From Rodentibacter caecimuris (GTDB lineage: Bacteria; Pseudomonadota; Gammaproteobacteria; Enterobacterales; Pasteurellaceae), in assembly GCF_024622045.1 (NCBI RefSeq), contig NZ_JANKBP010000004.1: DNA of 64,000 bases. One strand, written 5' to 3'. Made by a program: the position numbers and the translations under genes. Numbering within the stretch: position 1 is the stretch's first letter; each line of letters begins with the position of its first letter. This document shows positions 42,782-51,691 of this stretch, piece after piece. Under the pieces are notes generated by a model that was not told the origin of the DNA, did not search any database, and saw only the letters and a list, made by a program, of their open reading frames with translations.

Positions 42782-43912
42782 TCAAACCGGATGGGACATT
42801 AATGCATTAATCACCCCGACTACAAGATTACATTTAGGAATAACTGAATTTATCTCCAAATATTCCGTTTTCGCATGCATATTACCACCGGTTGGTCCCA
42901 AACCATCAATCGTCGGACACCCTGCCGAAGCCGCAATATTACCATCACTTAATCCACCTGCATCAACCCATTTTATAGGTATAGCCAATTTTTCTCCCAC
43001 TTCATCAAATACTTTTTTAATTAAAGGAAGATATTTTTCATCAATCATTGGGGGTTCTTTATTAATTAACGTTTTTGTTGAAGTGACCCCTTCCACCAAC
43101 GGATTTTCAAGCACGCGTCGCAAATGATGTTCAAAAAATTCAATAGACGAAGATTTTTTATAGCGCATTTCGATCATTAACGCAGCATAATCCGCAATCA
43201 CATTATGCCCACTACCACCATGGGTTATCACATAATTAAACGTATGTCCGGCATCAAAATCATTCAATTTATAAAATTCAGTTATGAAATGTGCCGCTTC
43301 AACCAATGCGGAACGTCCCCTCTCAGGGCAATTTCCCGCATGAGCCGCCACACCGTGAAATTCAATTTGGTAAGTGACCATTCCTTTTCGGGTAGAAACC
43401 ATTGAACCGTCTTCACGTGCTGGTTCCATCACAAAACAATAACGTGCTTTGCGTGCATATTCACGAATACTTTCTTTTGCATAGAGTGAGCCGTTTTCTT
43501 CGTGAGAATTTAAATAAATCCCGATTGTGTATTTTGATAAATCCAATTCCTGAGTGATATAAAAAGACAATAATGCACCAGATTTATCATCAATCACACC
43601 TAATGCATTAATCTCCCCATTTTTCCTTGTAAAAGGCACATCCTTCCCTGTTCCTAATGGAAATACAGTGTCCATATGCGCAACAAAAAGAATATCGAAT
43701 TTCTCAGCGTCTAAACGGTTACTGATAAATACCCCCTGAGCAACCTTATCTGAAGTCATGGAAATTCGTTTATGTTGTAATCCCTGTGTTTCTGCTTTTT
43801 TTATGAACCACTCCGCCACCTGATTAACTCCATTAATATCGTTCGTTGGGCTTTCAATATCAGTGAGTTCTTTAAGTTCATCTAAAAATATATCTAACTG
43901 CTCATTATTCAT
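42782..43912 (-). CDS. M20-family metallopeptidase (glutamate carboxypeptidase-like)
   Basis: 376 aa. Zinc ligands and catalytic residues of the M20A family are visible: H and D in VAHMDTVFP (about residue 79), D in GVIDDKSGALL (about 112), EE in NSHEENGSLY (about 145), E or D in VMEPAREDG, and the final H in NMHAKTEYLE. The lid domain has GVAAHAGNCPERGRSA. It resembles CPG2-type carboxypeptidases that release C-terminal glutamate or act on small peptides. There is no signal peptide, so it is cytoplasmic. It is the last gene after yjiH-yjiG; in E. coli the same position is held by iadA, an isoaspartyl dipeptidase, suggesting that the membrane pair feeds or exports a peptide-related substrate. 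Confidence 0.85.
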   Translation of the reverse strand: MNNEQLDIFLDELKELTDIESPTNDINGVNQVAEWFIKKAETQGLQHKRISMTSDKVAQGVFISNRLDAEKFDILFVAHMDTVFPLGTGKDVPFTRKNGEINALGVIDDKSGALLSFYITQELDLSKYTIGIYLNSHEENGSLYAKESIREYARKARYCFVMEPAREDGSMVSTRKGMVTYQIEFHGVAAHAGNCPERGRSALVEAAHFITEFYKLNDFDAGHTFNYVITHGGSGHNVIADYAALMIEMRYKKSSSIEFFEHHLRRVLENPLVEGVTSTKTLINKEPPMIDEKYLPLIKKVFDEVGEKLAIPIKWVDAGGLSDGNIAASAGCPTIDGLGPTGGNMHAKTEYLEINSVIPKCNLVVGVINALMSHPV

Positions 43913-43929
43913 GGTTTATTCCTCCATTG

Positions 43930-44400
43930 CTAAATTAATACCCTCATTAAGAACATCGCTAAATAAGCATTAATAATACAAATACCAAAAAGCACTAGAT
44001 AATGCTTTCCAGGTACACCCAATACTCCTAAAACACGCCCCATATATTGAACCGTAGAACCGACTAACGCCATTCCCGGAATAAGAATCGCAATATGTTG
44101 TGTATTAAGCGTACCTTCCTGAACTAAGGCAACCAATACACCTGCGGCACCACCCCAACTTAAAAATGCGGCAAGGAAAACCGCAATGGATTCACCCGGT
44201 AAACCCAATGGAGTCATCACAAAACCGACATATTCTCCTAATAGTTTCAACAAGCCGGAGGCATTTAAAATATAAATAATCACAAAAGCCATTAATACAT
44301 TAGGAATCGTACTATGTATCGCGATATTCCAGCCTTTTCTTGCCCCTTCAACAAAAATATCGGTAATTAACTTTGATTCTGTATTCGTTTGCTTACTCAT
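43930..44400 (-). CDS. yjiG: YjiG-like membrane protein (nucleoside-recognition/Gate domain)
   Basis: 156 aa, four to five membrane helices. Gate-domain features include LLGEYVGFVMTPLGLPGESI and AAFLSWGGAAGVLVALVQEG. The start codon overlaps the stop of yjiH by 4 bases. YjiG and YjiH are paired halves related to spore maturation proteins SpmA/SpmB and to parts of nucleoside transporters. Their substrate is unknown. The gene is followed 17 bases later by the M20 peptidase. Confidence 0.85.
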   Translation of the reverse strand: MSKQTNTESKLITDIFVEGARKGWNIAIHSTIPNVLMAFVIIYILNASGLLKLLGEYVGFVMTPLGLPGESIAVFLAAFLSWGGAAGVLVALVQEGTLNTQHIAILIPGMALVGSTVQYMGRVLGVLGVPGKHYLVLFGICIINAYLAMFLMRVLI

Positions 44401-45035
44401 AGTGCTACCTCATTTTCTTTCACAAACTTTTTCACATAAAGTCGCATTAAATTAGCCCCAAAAACTTTAAATAAGAAAATCACCCCTAATGCCATCGCAA
44501 TAGACACGGGTGCAACTGCACCAGCTTTATCGGTGATCAATAGAAGGGGGGCAAAAGAAGCGAGAAAGTTTGTCAGAAATGCGCCAGCACTAAATTGAAA
44601 GGCAGAGAAAATTAACAATTCATGGTGGGTGATTTGACCTTCGTCATATAAGAACTTAGCGGTAGAACTTCCGGCATCTGTACTTTGTGTACTGGCAATA
44701 AGCGAAATAGAGCAATTCCCCGGAATTCCCATTAACGGCTTAAGCACGGGACTTAGCCATTTAGAAGCGGCGAGTAATGCACCATAGTGTTCAAAAATCG
44801 CTACAAATCCCAACGCCAACATCACACTGGGAATTAACGTCAAAGCAAATAAGAAACCGCCTTTTGCGCTAGTACCGCCTGATGTTTTAAGCCATTCAGG
44901 AAATTGACCGGTTAACCTACTAAAATCAAAAATACCGCCCAAAAAATCTTTGGCAAATCCACCAAAAAAGATAATGGCACACACGAATGAAAGTGTGCCA
45001 ATAATGAGGGTATTCGTATTAATTTCTTTTTTCAT
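44397..45035 (-). CDS. yjiH: YjiH-like membrane protein (nucleoside-recognition/Gate domain)
   Basis: 212 aa from the ATG at 45035 (MKKEINTNTLIIGTLSFVCA), with GGAAGGAG about 9 bases ahead; two more residues are possible from 45041. About five helices. LKPLMGIPGNCSISLIASTQ followed by STDAGSSTAKFLYDEGQITH is the Gate-domain signature. It heads a three-gene operon whose promoter carries a perfect CRP site, so it is likely induced when preferred sugars run out. Confidence 0.87.
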   Translation of the reverse strand: MKKEINTNTLIIGTLSFVCAIIFFGGFAKDFLGGIFDFSRLTGQFPEWLKTSGGTSAKGGFLFALTLIPSVMLALGFVAIFEHYGALLAASKWLSPVLKPLMGIPGNCSISLIASTQSTDAGSSTAKFLYDEGQITHHELLIFSAFQFSAGAFLTNFLASFAPLLLITDKAGAVAPVSIAMALGVIFLFKVFGANLMRLYVKKFVKENEVAL

Positions 45036-45076
45036 ACACACTCCTTCCTTATCACAAGAAATAAAATACCAATAAG

Positions 45077-45082
45077 AGTGTA
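45077..45082 (-). promoter_or_regulatory. Likely -10 element of the yjiH promoter
   Basis: TACACT on the minus strand. A start site about 7 bases on, near 45070, puts the CRP site at 45104-45119 at -41.5, the class II position. Confidence 0.55.
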
Positions 45083-45103
45083 CAATAAAAGAAATAGCTG
45101 AAA

Positions 45104-45119
45104 TGTGATAAATATCACA
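45104..45119 (-). promoter_or_regulatory. CRP site of the yjiH-yjiG-peptidase operon
   Basis: TGTGATAAATATCACA: both half-sites TGTGA and TCACA are perfect with the 6-base spacer. Its centre is 76 bases from the yjiH ATG. Confidence 0.85.
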
Positions 45120-45126
45120 AGAACAA

Positions 45127-45163
45127 AAGCGCGGTTAAAATTTCTTTCGTTTTTAACCGCACT
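45127..45163 (-). terminator. Terminator after the gcr gene (inverted uptake-signal pair, one arm degenerate)
   Basis: AAGcGCGGTTAAAA and TTTTAACCGCACTT form a long stem with one mismatch. On the minus strand it is followed by TTTTGTTCTTG. It lies directly after the gcr stop at 45166. Confidence 0.65.
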
Positions 45164-45165
45164 TT

Positions 45166-47169
45166 TTATTTTTCCAACTGGACTGGCAAAAATAAACTCA
45201 ACGGACGCTGTTTGATAATCTCTGCAACTTCACGCCAAATGACCCACCAACTGGTTATTTCCGCATTTAAGGAACGTAATGCAACCCAGAGGGTTAAAGA
45301 AAAACTCACCACCAAGTTTACTAAACCGATTAACAAGACAAAAACGATACATTGTAATAAAAATGCGAAGTCGAAATGTCCGCTCACGGCAATATAACCA
45401 ACATTGGCAGAAGAAAATGCCACATGACGAATATCTAACGGCAAACCGGTTAAATACCCGACCACACCCGTTAAACCAAGCAATAACCCAAAACAAAGAT
45501 TTCCGATGATGGAACCATAATTTTCGTGCATATAATCCGCCAGTTTTTCACGCAGTCTCAAAGGCAGCAATTTTTTCAATAACGGATGTTGGCGTAAACG
45601 CATTCGTATATTCAAGTAATTGCTACGATTATCAAAATAGCCTGAAATAATACCTGAACAGAATAGCCATACTCCTGCGATTGCCGCAAACCATAATGTG
45701 CCGGCAAAAGGATCGATACTGTGTAGCTGATACTCAATCTGTTCCTGATTCATTAGCTCTTCACCGATTTGATATCGGTAGGCAAAAGCAATAACCATCG
45801 CCAAGCTCATCGCAACGATCACATTACCGAGAACCGCAATACTTTGAGAGCGAAATACATCCACCAATAATTGTGCCAATTTTACATTTAGGCTTTTACC
45901 TTGCGGATTCTTTTCGACCGCTTCAGCAAAACGGGCCGCCGTCATTGCAGGCTGTTTCGTTGCCACAGTAAAATGCAACATAAAAATCAACGTAAACCCT
46001 AAACCGTAATTAAGCCCTTCTGCAATACCTTTCCAAACTTTATCATCAATCATACCGCCCAAATAGATTTTCAATAACGCCATTACTGCGATCAATACTC
46101 CACCACCGGCGGCAGAATAAAACATAGCAAAATATTCTTTTTTGTCCCGTGTAATGTAATGCTCGCCATGATCCCCGGCATTCTGTGTAATGCTTCGTGC
46201 AATCAGCTTTGAGCTTTGTTTCCATAGACGGGACACACTATGTTGCTCTGCCGAGGCTCGGGCAAAACAAGCTGTCAGTAACAAAATACGTCGTGGCAAA
46301 TAACGATTTGATACAAAAATTGCCATCAATTTCTCTAGGCGTTCAAGGGTTTGTGAAAGTCGCTCCAACAAATACGCAACGTGAAGAGATGAACCGACTA
46401 CCGTCCCCCGTTTTTGCAAACGCTCAATCAGTTGCTGACATTGATCAAACATCACCTGTAAATGACTATCATCAAAAGTTTCATTTTGACGACGAGCCAC
46501 TAACCAATCAACGATTTCTCGATGTAATGCAACAAAAGGTGAATCGGCATTCAATAATGACGGTTCCATACGCATTAATTCCGGTTCCATCTCCTCAGCG
46601 GCAATCCAGATAGAGAGCATTTCGATAGCAAATAGCCCTTCATTTTGAAAATGCACACGTAAGCGTTCACGATCCTTTTCCATCGTTTTACGTGTCAATA
46701 CGCCAAATATCGCCCGCCATTCTTTCAATGGAACGGCATCAATCCAACGAGCGTCGTCTTTATCATTAAAAAGTAAATAAAAAATATCGCGTAAATCATT
46801 CACATCTTTAAAAGAAGGGCTGAATCGTTCATAAAGACGTTTTTTCATCTCACGACCAAACCCTTCACGCGGTAGAATTCCGCTACTAATAAAAATCGGA
46901 TACAAACGCAAACGACATAACCAATCACATAATAAAGTCGCCACCGAACAGGCAAGTTCATGATCTTGCTTTAAAATACGTTTAATTAAACGCAGATGAG
47001 GAACAACCTGCTCTTCACGGCTTTCACGCAAAAGCCGACAAAATCCTTCCATCAATCCAAAGGCATCATTATCGGCAAGTTTCTTATGAATAAATTGCGG
47101 CAAGGTTTCCGGCTTTACAATCATTGACTTCAAATTATCTTCCCCCTCTAAATTGCGAAAGCGTACCAT
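45166..47169 (-). CDS. gcr: Gcr-family membrane protein (named 'site-specific recombinase')
   Basis: 667 aa. The N-terminal ~330 residues are soluble and helical (CRLLRESREEQVVPHLRLIK, KRILKQDHELACSVATLLCD). The C-terminal half has about six to seven membrane helices (YSAAGGGVLIAVMALLKIYL, FGLLLGLTGVVGYLTGL, LLQCIVFVLLIGLVNLVVSF). The family carries the label 'site-specific recombinase Gcr' from Neisseria, yet no Tyr or Ser recombinase motif is visible and the membrane half argues against that role. Function is best treated as unknown. It is a single gene between the yjiH operon and divergent tesB. The ATG gives MVRFRNLEGEDN; a second ATG 15 codons on (MIVKPETL) is possible. Confidence 0.85.
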   Translation of the reverse strand: MVRFRNLEGEDNLKSMIVKPETLPQFIHKKLADNDAFGLMEGFCRLLRESREEQVVPHLRLIKRILKQDHELACSVATLLCDWLCRLRLYPIFISSGILPREGFGREMKKRLYERFSPSFKDVNDLRDIFYLLFNDKDDARWIDAVPLKEWRAIFGVLTRKTMEKDRERLRVHFQNEGLFAIEMLSIWIAAEEMEPELMRMEPSLLNADSPFVALHREIVDWLVARRQNETFDDSHLQVMFDQCQQLIERLQKRGTVVGSSLHVAYLLERLSQTLERLEKLMAIFVSNRYLPRRILLLTACFARASAEQHSVSRLWKQSSKLIARSITQNAGDHGEHYITRDKKEYFAMFYSAAGGGVLIAVMALLKIYLGGMIDDKVWKGIAEGLNYGLGFTLIFMLHFTVATKQPAMTAARFAEAVEKNPQGKSLNVKLAQLLVDVFRSQSIAVLGNVIVAMSLAMVIAFAYRYQIGEELMNQEQIEYQLHSIDPFAGTLWFAAIAGVWLFCSGIISGYFDNRSNYLNIRMRLRQHPLLKKLLPLRLREKLADYMHENYGSIIGNLCFGLLLGLTGVVGYLTGLPLDIRHVAFSSANVGYIAVSGHFDFAFLLQCIVFVLLIGLVNLVVSFSLTLWVALRSLNAEITSWWVIWREVAEIIKQRPLSLFLPVQLEK

Positions 47170-47353
47170 TATACAGATTGAAAAGAAAATTGGAAAAGTG
47201 CGGTTGGTTTTGCGGGTAAATTTATAAATTCGCCATAAATCATAACCCGCTGTTCACCTATATTTGCTTGATGACTTCCACAATCACTTTTTTGGCATTC
47301 TCCAAAATCTTCGTTAAAATAACCGCACTTTTATTTGTTATGAGGAAGGCAAA

Positions 47354-48214
47354 ATGTCAGAGGTGCTTAGCCATTTAATTCATCTACTTAAACTTGAAAA
47401 AATTGATGATTTGACTTTTTGTGGGGAAAATCAAGATTTAGGTTTACGCCAAGTTTTTGGCGGACAAGTTGTCGCACAGGCGCTGTCAGCGGCAATGCAA
47501 ATCGCACCGAAAGATCGCCTTTTACATTCGTGCCACGCCTATTTTCTCGCACCGGGGGATAGTCAATATCCTATTATTTACGATGTAGAGACGCTACGTG
47601 AAGGAAGAAATTTTTCTGCATTGCGAGTGAAAGCGATTCAGCATAACCAGCCGATTTGCCATATTACGGCTTCTTTTCAAATGGCTGAAGAAGGCTTCGA
47701 TCACCAAAGTATAATGCCAAATGTCGGGCAGCCTGAAAGTTTTATTGATGAAAACGCAATGATACAAAAAATGGCCTCCGGCTTACCTGAGCCGTTAAAA
47801 GAAAAATTTATGGCTGAACGTCCTTTTGAAATACGGACAAAATATCTCAATAATCCTTTCAACGGCGTAAAATTGCCGCCTGAACAATACTCATGGTTTA
47901 AAACTCAGGGGAAAGCTCCGCATAATCTTGCCATACAGCAATGTTTGCTTGCCTATTTTTCCGATTTTCACTGTCTTTTGACCGCACTTCATCCTCATGA
48001 AAAAGGCTTTTTACAACAGGGTATGAAAGTTGCCACGATTGATCACAGTATTTGGTTTCATCGCCCGTTTGATTTAAATAATTGGCATCTCCACGCAATT
48101 GAAAGTAATAATGCTTTTGGCGGGCGTGGACTAGCACGCGGACAAATTTTCTCACAAGATGGAAAACTAATCGCGACAACACAGCAAGAAGGTTTAATTC
48201 GTTACCAAAAATAA
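47354..48214 (+). CDS. tesB: Acyl-CoA thioesterase II
   Basis: 286 aa, the length of E. coli TesB. A double hot-dog fold that hydrolyses medium and long acyl-CoA. Visible are GLRQVFGGQVVAQALSAAMQ (first hot dog) and SNNAFGGRGLARGQIFSQDG (second). The catalytic Asp/Thr/Gln set is represented by D in MKVATIDHSIWFHRPF, the S/N region after it, and Q in TTQQEGLIRY. GAGGAAGG precedes the ATG. It is 17 bases upstream of the DUF455 gene, likely one operon, as in Haemophilus influenzae. Confidence 0.96.
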   Translation: MSEVLSHLIHLLKLEKIDDLTFCGENQDLGLRQVFGGQVVAQALSAAMQIAPKDRLLHSCHAYFLAPGDSQYPIIYDVETLREGRNFSALRVKAIQHNQPICHITASFQMAEEGFDHQSIMPNVGQPESFIDENAMIQKMASGLPEPLKEKFMAERPFEIRTKYLNNPFNGVKLPPEQYSWFKTQGKAPHNLAIQQCLLAYFSDFHCLLTALHPHEKGFLQQGMKVATIDHSIWFHRPFDLNNWHLHAIESNNAFGGRGLARGQIFSQDGKLIATTQQEGLIRYQK

Positions 48215-48231
48215 CCGCACTTGAGGCAATA

Positions 48232-49089
48232 ATGAAAATAGAATTTTGGCATAAGGTTACCCAAGCCTTACAGGAAACCGATCCGAATATAAAATGTGAG
48301 CTTGTTAATCAGCTCTATGATGAGATTTTACCGACCATTTCACTTATGGAAATCCATGATTTCCCCCAAATTGGCGTTGAACAAAATATTGCGGGATTCC
48401 CTTCAAAACCTAACCTTGTCGCCCCTAAAGATGTGCCTAAACGCGCATTTGCAACAGAAGAGGGCTATGCCGCAACCTTACACGCCATTGCGCATATTGA
48501 ATTTAATGCGATTAATTTGGGGCTGGATGCCGCATGGCGATTCGGACGAAATGCACAAGAAGAGTTAGGAGAAGGGCTGGCTTTTGTAAAAGATTGGTTA
48601 CGCGTAGCACGAGAAGAAAGTACGCATTTTACTTTAATAAATAACCATTTAAAAACCCTAGGGTATCAATATGGTGATTTTGAGGCACATGCCGGTTTAT
48701 GGGAAATGGCACAAGCCACTGCTCATGATATTTGGGAAAGAATGGCGCTTGTTCCACGGGTATTGGAAGCAAGAGGATTGGATGCGACACCCGTTTTACA
48801 AGAAAAAATTGCCCAACGTAGAGATTTTGCTGCCGTTGATATTTTAGATATTATTCTACGGGATGAAATTGGCCACGTTTACATTGGTAATCATTGGTAT
48901 CATGCGCTTTCGGCAAAACGCGGACTGGATGCGATGAAATGTTTTAGTGAATTATTACGTAAATATCGCATTGTAATTTTTAAAGGTGTGATTAATACCG
49001 ATGCGCGGATTCAGGCAGGTTTTACTCAACATGAATTGGATTGGATTTATGAAGTGGAACAAACATTAAAATCCTATATTAAGAAGTAA
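48232..49089 (+). CDS. DUF455 ferritin-like protein
   Basis: 285 aa, soluble and helical. Metal-binding carboxylate/histidine motifs of a ferritin-like four-helix bundle are clear: HAIAHIEFNAINLGLD, REESTHFTLINNHL and ILRDEIGHVYIGNHWYH, where E and ExxH residues would hold a di-iron or di-manganese centre. MALVPRVLEARGLDATPVLQ is a family block. These proteins are related to MiaE-type tRNA hydroxylases, and an oxidative modification is a fair guess, but the substrate is unknown. It follows tesB closely and ends at a bidirectional terminator. Confidence 0.85.
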   Translation: MKIEFWHKVTQALQETDPNIKCELVNQLYDEILPTISLMEIHDFPQIGVEQNIAGFPSKPNLVAPKDVPKRAFATEEGYAATLHAIAHIEFNAINLGLDAAWRFGRNAQEELGEGLAFVKDWLRVAREESTHFTLINNHLKTLGYQYGDFEAHAGLWEMAQATAHDIWERMALVPRVLEARGLDATPVLQEKIAQRRDFAAVDILDIILRDEIGHVYIGNHWYHALSAKRGLDAMKCFSELLRKYRIVIFKGVINTDARIQAGFTQHELDWIYEVEQTLKSYIKK

Positions 49090-49119
49090 AAAGTGCAGTC
49101 AATTTTGACCGCACTTTTT
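49088..49119. terminator. Bidirectional terminator between the DUF455 gene and murA
   Basis: AAAAAGTGCAGTCAA (49088-49102) pairs with TTGACCGCACTTTTT (49105-49119) with one mismatch. T runs on both strands serve the two convergent genes. The left arm is an uptake signal with one changed base. Confidence 0.85.
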
Positions 49120-49121
49120 AA

Positions 49122-50393
49122 CTAATCTGAGTCTGAAAAACGTTCAATTCTCGCACCTAAACAACGAAGTTTTTCTTCAATATGTTCATAACCTCGATCA
49201 ATATGATAAATACGATCAACGATCGTTTCGCCGGTTGCGATACATCCGGCTAAAACCAAACTAATTGAAGCACGCAAATCCGTTGCCATCACTTCCGCAC
49301 CGGAAAGTTGCTGCACACCGTGGCATATTGCAGTGTTACCTTCAATTTCCGCTTTTCCACCCATACGGATTAATTCAGGGATATGCATAAAACGATTTTC
49401 AAAAATAGTTTCTGTGATAATACTCGTTCCCTGTGCCACCATATTTAATAAAGTAAACTGAGCCTGCATATCCGTAGGGAATCCCGGATGTGGTGCAGTG
49501 CGAATATTCACTGCTTTTGGACGATTACCAAACATATCCAAAGTAATTGTATTTTCGGTAATATCAACCTGCGCACCCGCTTCACGTAATTTATCAATAA
49601 CAGCATCCATCGTATCGGCTTTGGTGTTTTTACACACTACCCGTCCACCGGAAATCGCACCGGCAATTAAAAATGTTCCCGTCTCAATACGATCCGGCAC
49701 AATACTGTGTTCACAACCGGTTAAACGCTCCACACCTTCAATCGTGATATGATCCGAACCTGCTCCGCTGATTTTTGCGCCCATTTTATTAAGGAAGTCC
49801 GCCGTATCAACGATCTCCGGCTCACGGGCTGCATTCTCAATCACGGTTTTCCCTTTCGCAAGGGTTGCCGCCATCATAATAGACAACGTTGCGCCGACGC
49901 TGACTTTTTCCATAACAATACGCGTACCGATTAAACGATCCGTAACCTGTGCTTTTACATAGCCTTCTTCAAGCGCAATGTTTGCACCCATTTTTTCAAG
50001 ACCGCTAATATGCAAATCTACCGGACGTGCGCCAATTGAACAACCGCCGGGCAATGAAACCTGCCCTTGACAAAAACGTGCAACCAAGGGTGCAAGCGCC
50101 CAAATTGAAGCCCGCATTGTTTTCACTAAATCATAAGGTGCAATAAAGTGATCAATTTTTGACGCATCAAGTAACACGGCACCACTTTCATCACTTTCCG
50201 CCATCACGCCAAGTTTGCGTAAAATTTTAAGGGTAGTTTCAATATCTTTGAGTTCCGGTACATTCGTCAATTTTACCGGTTCGGTAGCTAAAATTGAGGC
50301 AAACAAAATCGGAAGGGCAGCATTTTTAGCGCCAGAGATGGTTACTGTACCGCTTAAACGGGAAGAACCACCATAAACACGAAATTTTTCCAT
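49122..50393 (-). CDS. murA: UDP-N-acetylglucosamine 1-carboxyvinyltransferase
   Basis: 423 aa. First committed step of peptidoglycan synthesis: transfers enolpyruvate from PEP to UDP-GlcNAc. The N-terminal GGSSRLSGTVTISGAKNAAL carries the catalytic Lys (residue 22) in SGAKN. The PEP-attacking cysteine is in GGCSIGARPVDLHI near residue 115, the target of fosfomycin. IRTAPHPGFPTDMQAQFTLL is the conserved late motif. It follows ibaG by 15 bases, and the Mla genes precede it, the same cluster as in E. coli. Confidence 0.98.
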   Translation of the reverse strand: MEKFRVYGGSSRLSGTVTISGAKNAALPILFASILATEPVKLTNVPELKDIETTLKILRKLGVMAESDESGAVLLDASKIDHFIAPYDLVKTMRASIWALAPLVARFCQGQVSLPGGCSIGARPVDLHISGLEKMGANIALEEGYVKAQVTDRLIGTRIVMEKVSVGATLSIMMAATLAKGKTVIENAAREPEIVDTADFLNKMGAKISGAGSDHITIEGVERLTGCEHSIVPDRIETGTFLIAGAISGGRVVCKNTKADTMDAVIDKLREAGAQVDITENTITLDMFGNRPKAVNIRTAPHPGFPTDMQAQFTLLNMVAQGTSIITETIFENRFMHIPELIRMGGKAEIEGNTAICHGVQQLSGAEVMATDLRASISLVLAGCIATGETIVDRIYHIDRGYEHIEEKLRCLGARIERFSDSD

Positions 50394-50408
50394 GGTAGAA
50401 ATCCTAAT

Positions 50409-50666
50409 TTAACTGGATTGATGTAAAAGACGATCCATTTTCCACTTTTCCGTGGTATAGGTCTTGATGGTTAATGCGTGAATTTCACCAGTTGTGAAAT
50501 AAGACATTAATGGGGCATAAATAGTTTGTTGTTGTTTAACCTTTGACAAGGCTGCAATTTCATCACTCACGACTATCACACCAAAATGTGCATTTTCACC
50601 CTGAGCATACACTTCATCAACATTTAACGTTTCTTTTAAAATTCGTTCAATTTCTTGCAGTTCCAT
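50409..50666 (-). CDS. ibaG: BolA-family protein IbaG
   Basis: 85 aa from the ATG at 50666 (MELQEIERILKETLNVDEVY); the frame is open to 50693 but that start overlaps mlaB and adds nine odd residues. The BolA fold is seen in NAHFGVIVVSDEIAALSKVK then HALTIKTYTTEKW. The conserved His in ENAHFG and GEIHALT are potential cluster ligands with monothiol glutaredoxin. IbaG is tied to iron-sulfur handling and acid response. It sits between mlaB and murA, as in E. coli. Confidence 0.93.
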   Translation of the reverse strand: MELQEIERILKETLNVDEVYAQGENAHFGVIVVSDEIAALSKVKQQQTIYAPLMSYFTTGEIHALTIKTYTTEKWKMDRLLHQSS

Positions 50667-50679
50667 TCGGATTCCCATT

Positions 50680-51015
50680 TTAATGATGGTCAATAAAAGC
50701 TGCGATCCAATCAGAGAGATTGACTAAATCCGCAAGCGTCAATAATTGTTGGGGGGGATTAACTAAACGCACCGTTTTATTAGGCAATTGTTTACTGATA
50801 TGCAAAAAATCGCAAATGAGTGCAAAACCTGCAGAATCCATTTTTGTGATCGCCGTTAAATCCCATTCGATAATTGATTGATTTAACTTAGCCCCAGATA
50901 AAAAAGAAGCACGTTGCTGCCATAAGGCTAACAACGTGTTGCGAGATAGCTCCCCGGAAAATCGGATCGCTATCTTATCATTATTTTGAACCAAATCCCA
51001 ATTTAATCTTGCCAT
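50680..51015 (-). CDS. mlaB: MlaB, STAS-domain component of the Mla lipid transporter
   Basis: 111 aa, single STAS domain: IIEWDLTAITKMDSAGFALI carries the conserved D-S-A-G of anti-sigma-antagonist folds. It binds MlaF on the cytoplasmic side and stabilises the MlaFEDB complex. A run of seven G at 50751-50757 (encoding PP in LVNPPQQ on the minus strand) is a potential slippage spot but the frame is intact. It follows mlaC by 4 bases. Confidence 0.93.
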   Translation of the reverse strand: MARLNWDLVQNNDKIAIRFSGELSRNTLLALWQQRASFLSGAKLNQSIIEWDLTAITKMDSAGFALICDFLHISKQLPNKTVRLVNPPQQLLTLADLVNLSDWIAAFIDHH

Positions 51016-51019
51016 GAGA

Positions 51020-51667
51020 TTATTTGCTTAATGTGACAGGTTGAGCGGCTGATTTTTGAATTTGAGCCGTTAGCGCATCAATACCTTGTTGGCGTAAAAT
51101 ACCACTCCACTCGTTTTGTTTGGTAACAACCATGCTCACACCTTCAGCCACCATATCATAGGCTTGCCATTCGCCGGTTTTACTGTTTTTACGCCATTTA
51201 AAATCCAGTTTAATCGGTGCGACACCGCCGTTTTGAATAATGTTCACACGAATGCTCACTAAATTTTTACCTGCAATATCTTTCGCCGGTTCAATTTGAA
51301 TATTTTGATTGCTGTATGCCGTCAGCACTTGTGCATAAGCCTGCTCAATAAAATCCCCAAACGCTTTAAAGAATTTTTCCCGTTGTTCCGGCGTCGTGGA
51401 TTTAAAATGCGAACCCAATACTAAAGAGCCCGCATAATTCACTTGTACATAGGGTAATAAATCATTACGCACGATAGTACGCAAATAGTTTGGGTTTTGT
51501 TTAATTTTGGCTTGGCTGCTTTTAATGTCCGAAAACAATTTATCCGAGGCTTGCTGCATTAACACATAAGGGCTGGTTTCCGCCATTGCCGTGCGTGCCA
51601 TAAAAAGTGCGGTCAGTGCAAACGCTAAAACTGCACACCATTTTTTCAACTGAGTGATTTTCATCAT
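51020..51667 (-). CDS. mlaC: MlaC, periplasmic phospholipid-binding protein
   Basis: 215 aa. Signal peptide at residues 1-29 with cleavage after ARTAMA. The mature part is the MlaC/Ttg2D fold: VLMQQASDKLFSDIKSSQAK, LLPYVQVNYAGSLVLGSHFK, TTPEQREKFFKAFGDFIEQA, and SGILRQQGIDALTAQIQ near the end. It shuttles phospholipid between MlaA in the outer membrane and MlaD. AGGAG stands 7 bases before the ATG pair. mlaA is not in the window. Confidence 0.95.
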   Translation of the reverse strand: MMKITQLKKWCAVLAFALTALFMARTAMAETSPYVLMQQASDKLFSDIKSSQAKIKQNPNYLRTIVRNDLLPYVQVNYAGSLVLGSHFKSTTPEQREKFFKAFGDFIEQAYAQVLTAYSNQNIQIEPAKDIAGKNLVSIRVNIIQNGGVAPIKLDFKWRKNSKTGEWQAYDMVAEGVSMVVTKQNEWSGILRQQGIDALTAQIQKSAAQPVTLSK

Positions 51668-51691
51668 AAATCTCCTAACTAAACATTGTTA

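Noticed and set aside
45166..47169. Gcr as evidence for a mobile element or inversion system
   Set aside because: No recombinase motif, no inverted repeats or att-like sites nearby, and strong membrane character.
50751..50757. Run of seven G in mlaB as a phase-variation tract
   Set aside because: Seven bases is short, mlaB is intact, and the gene is a core envelope function; no other sign of switching.
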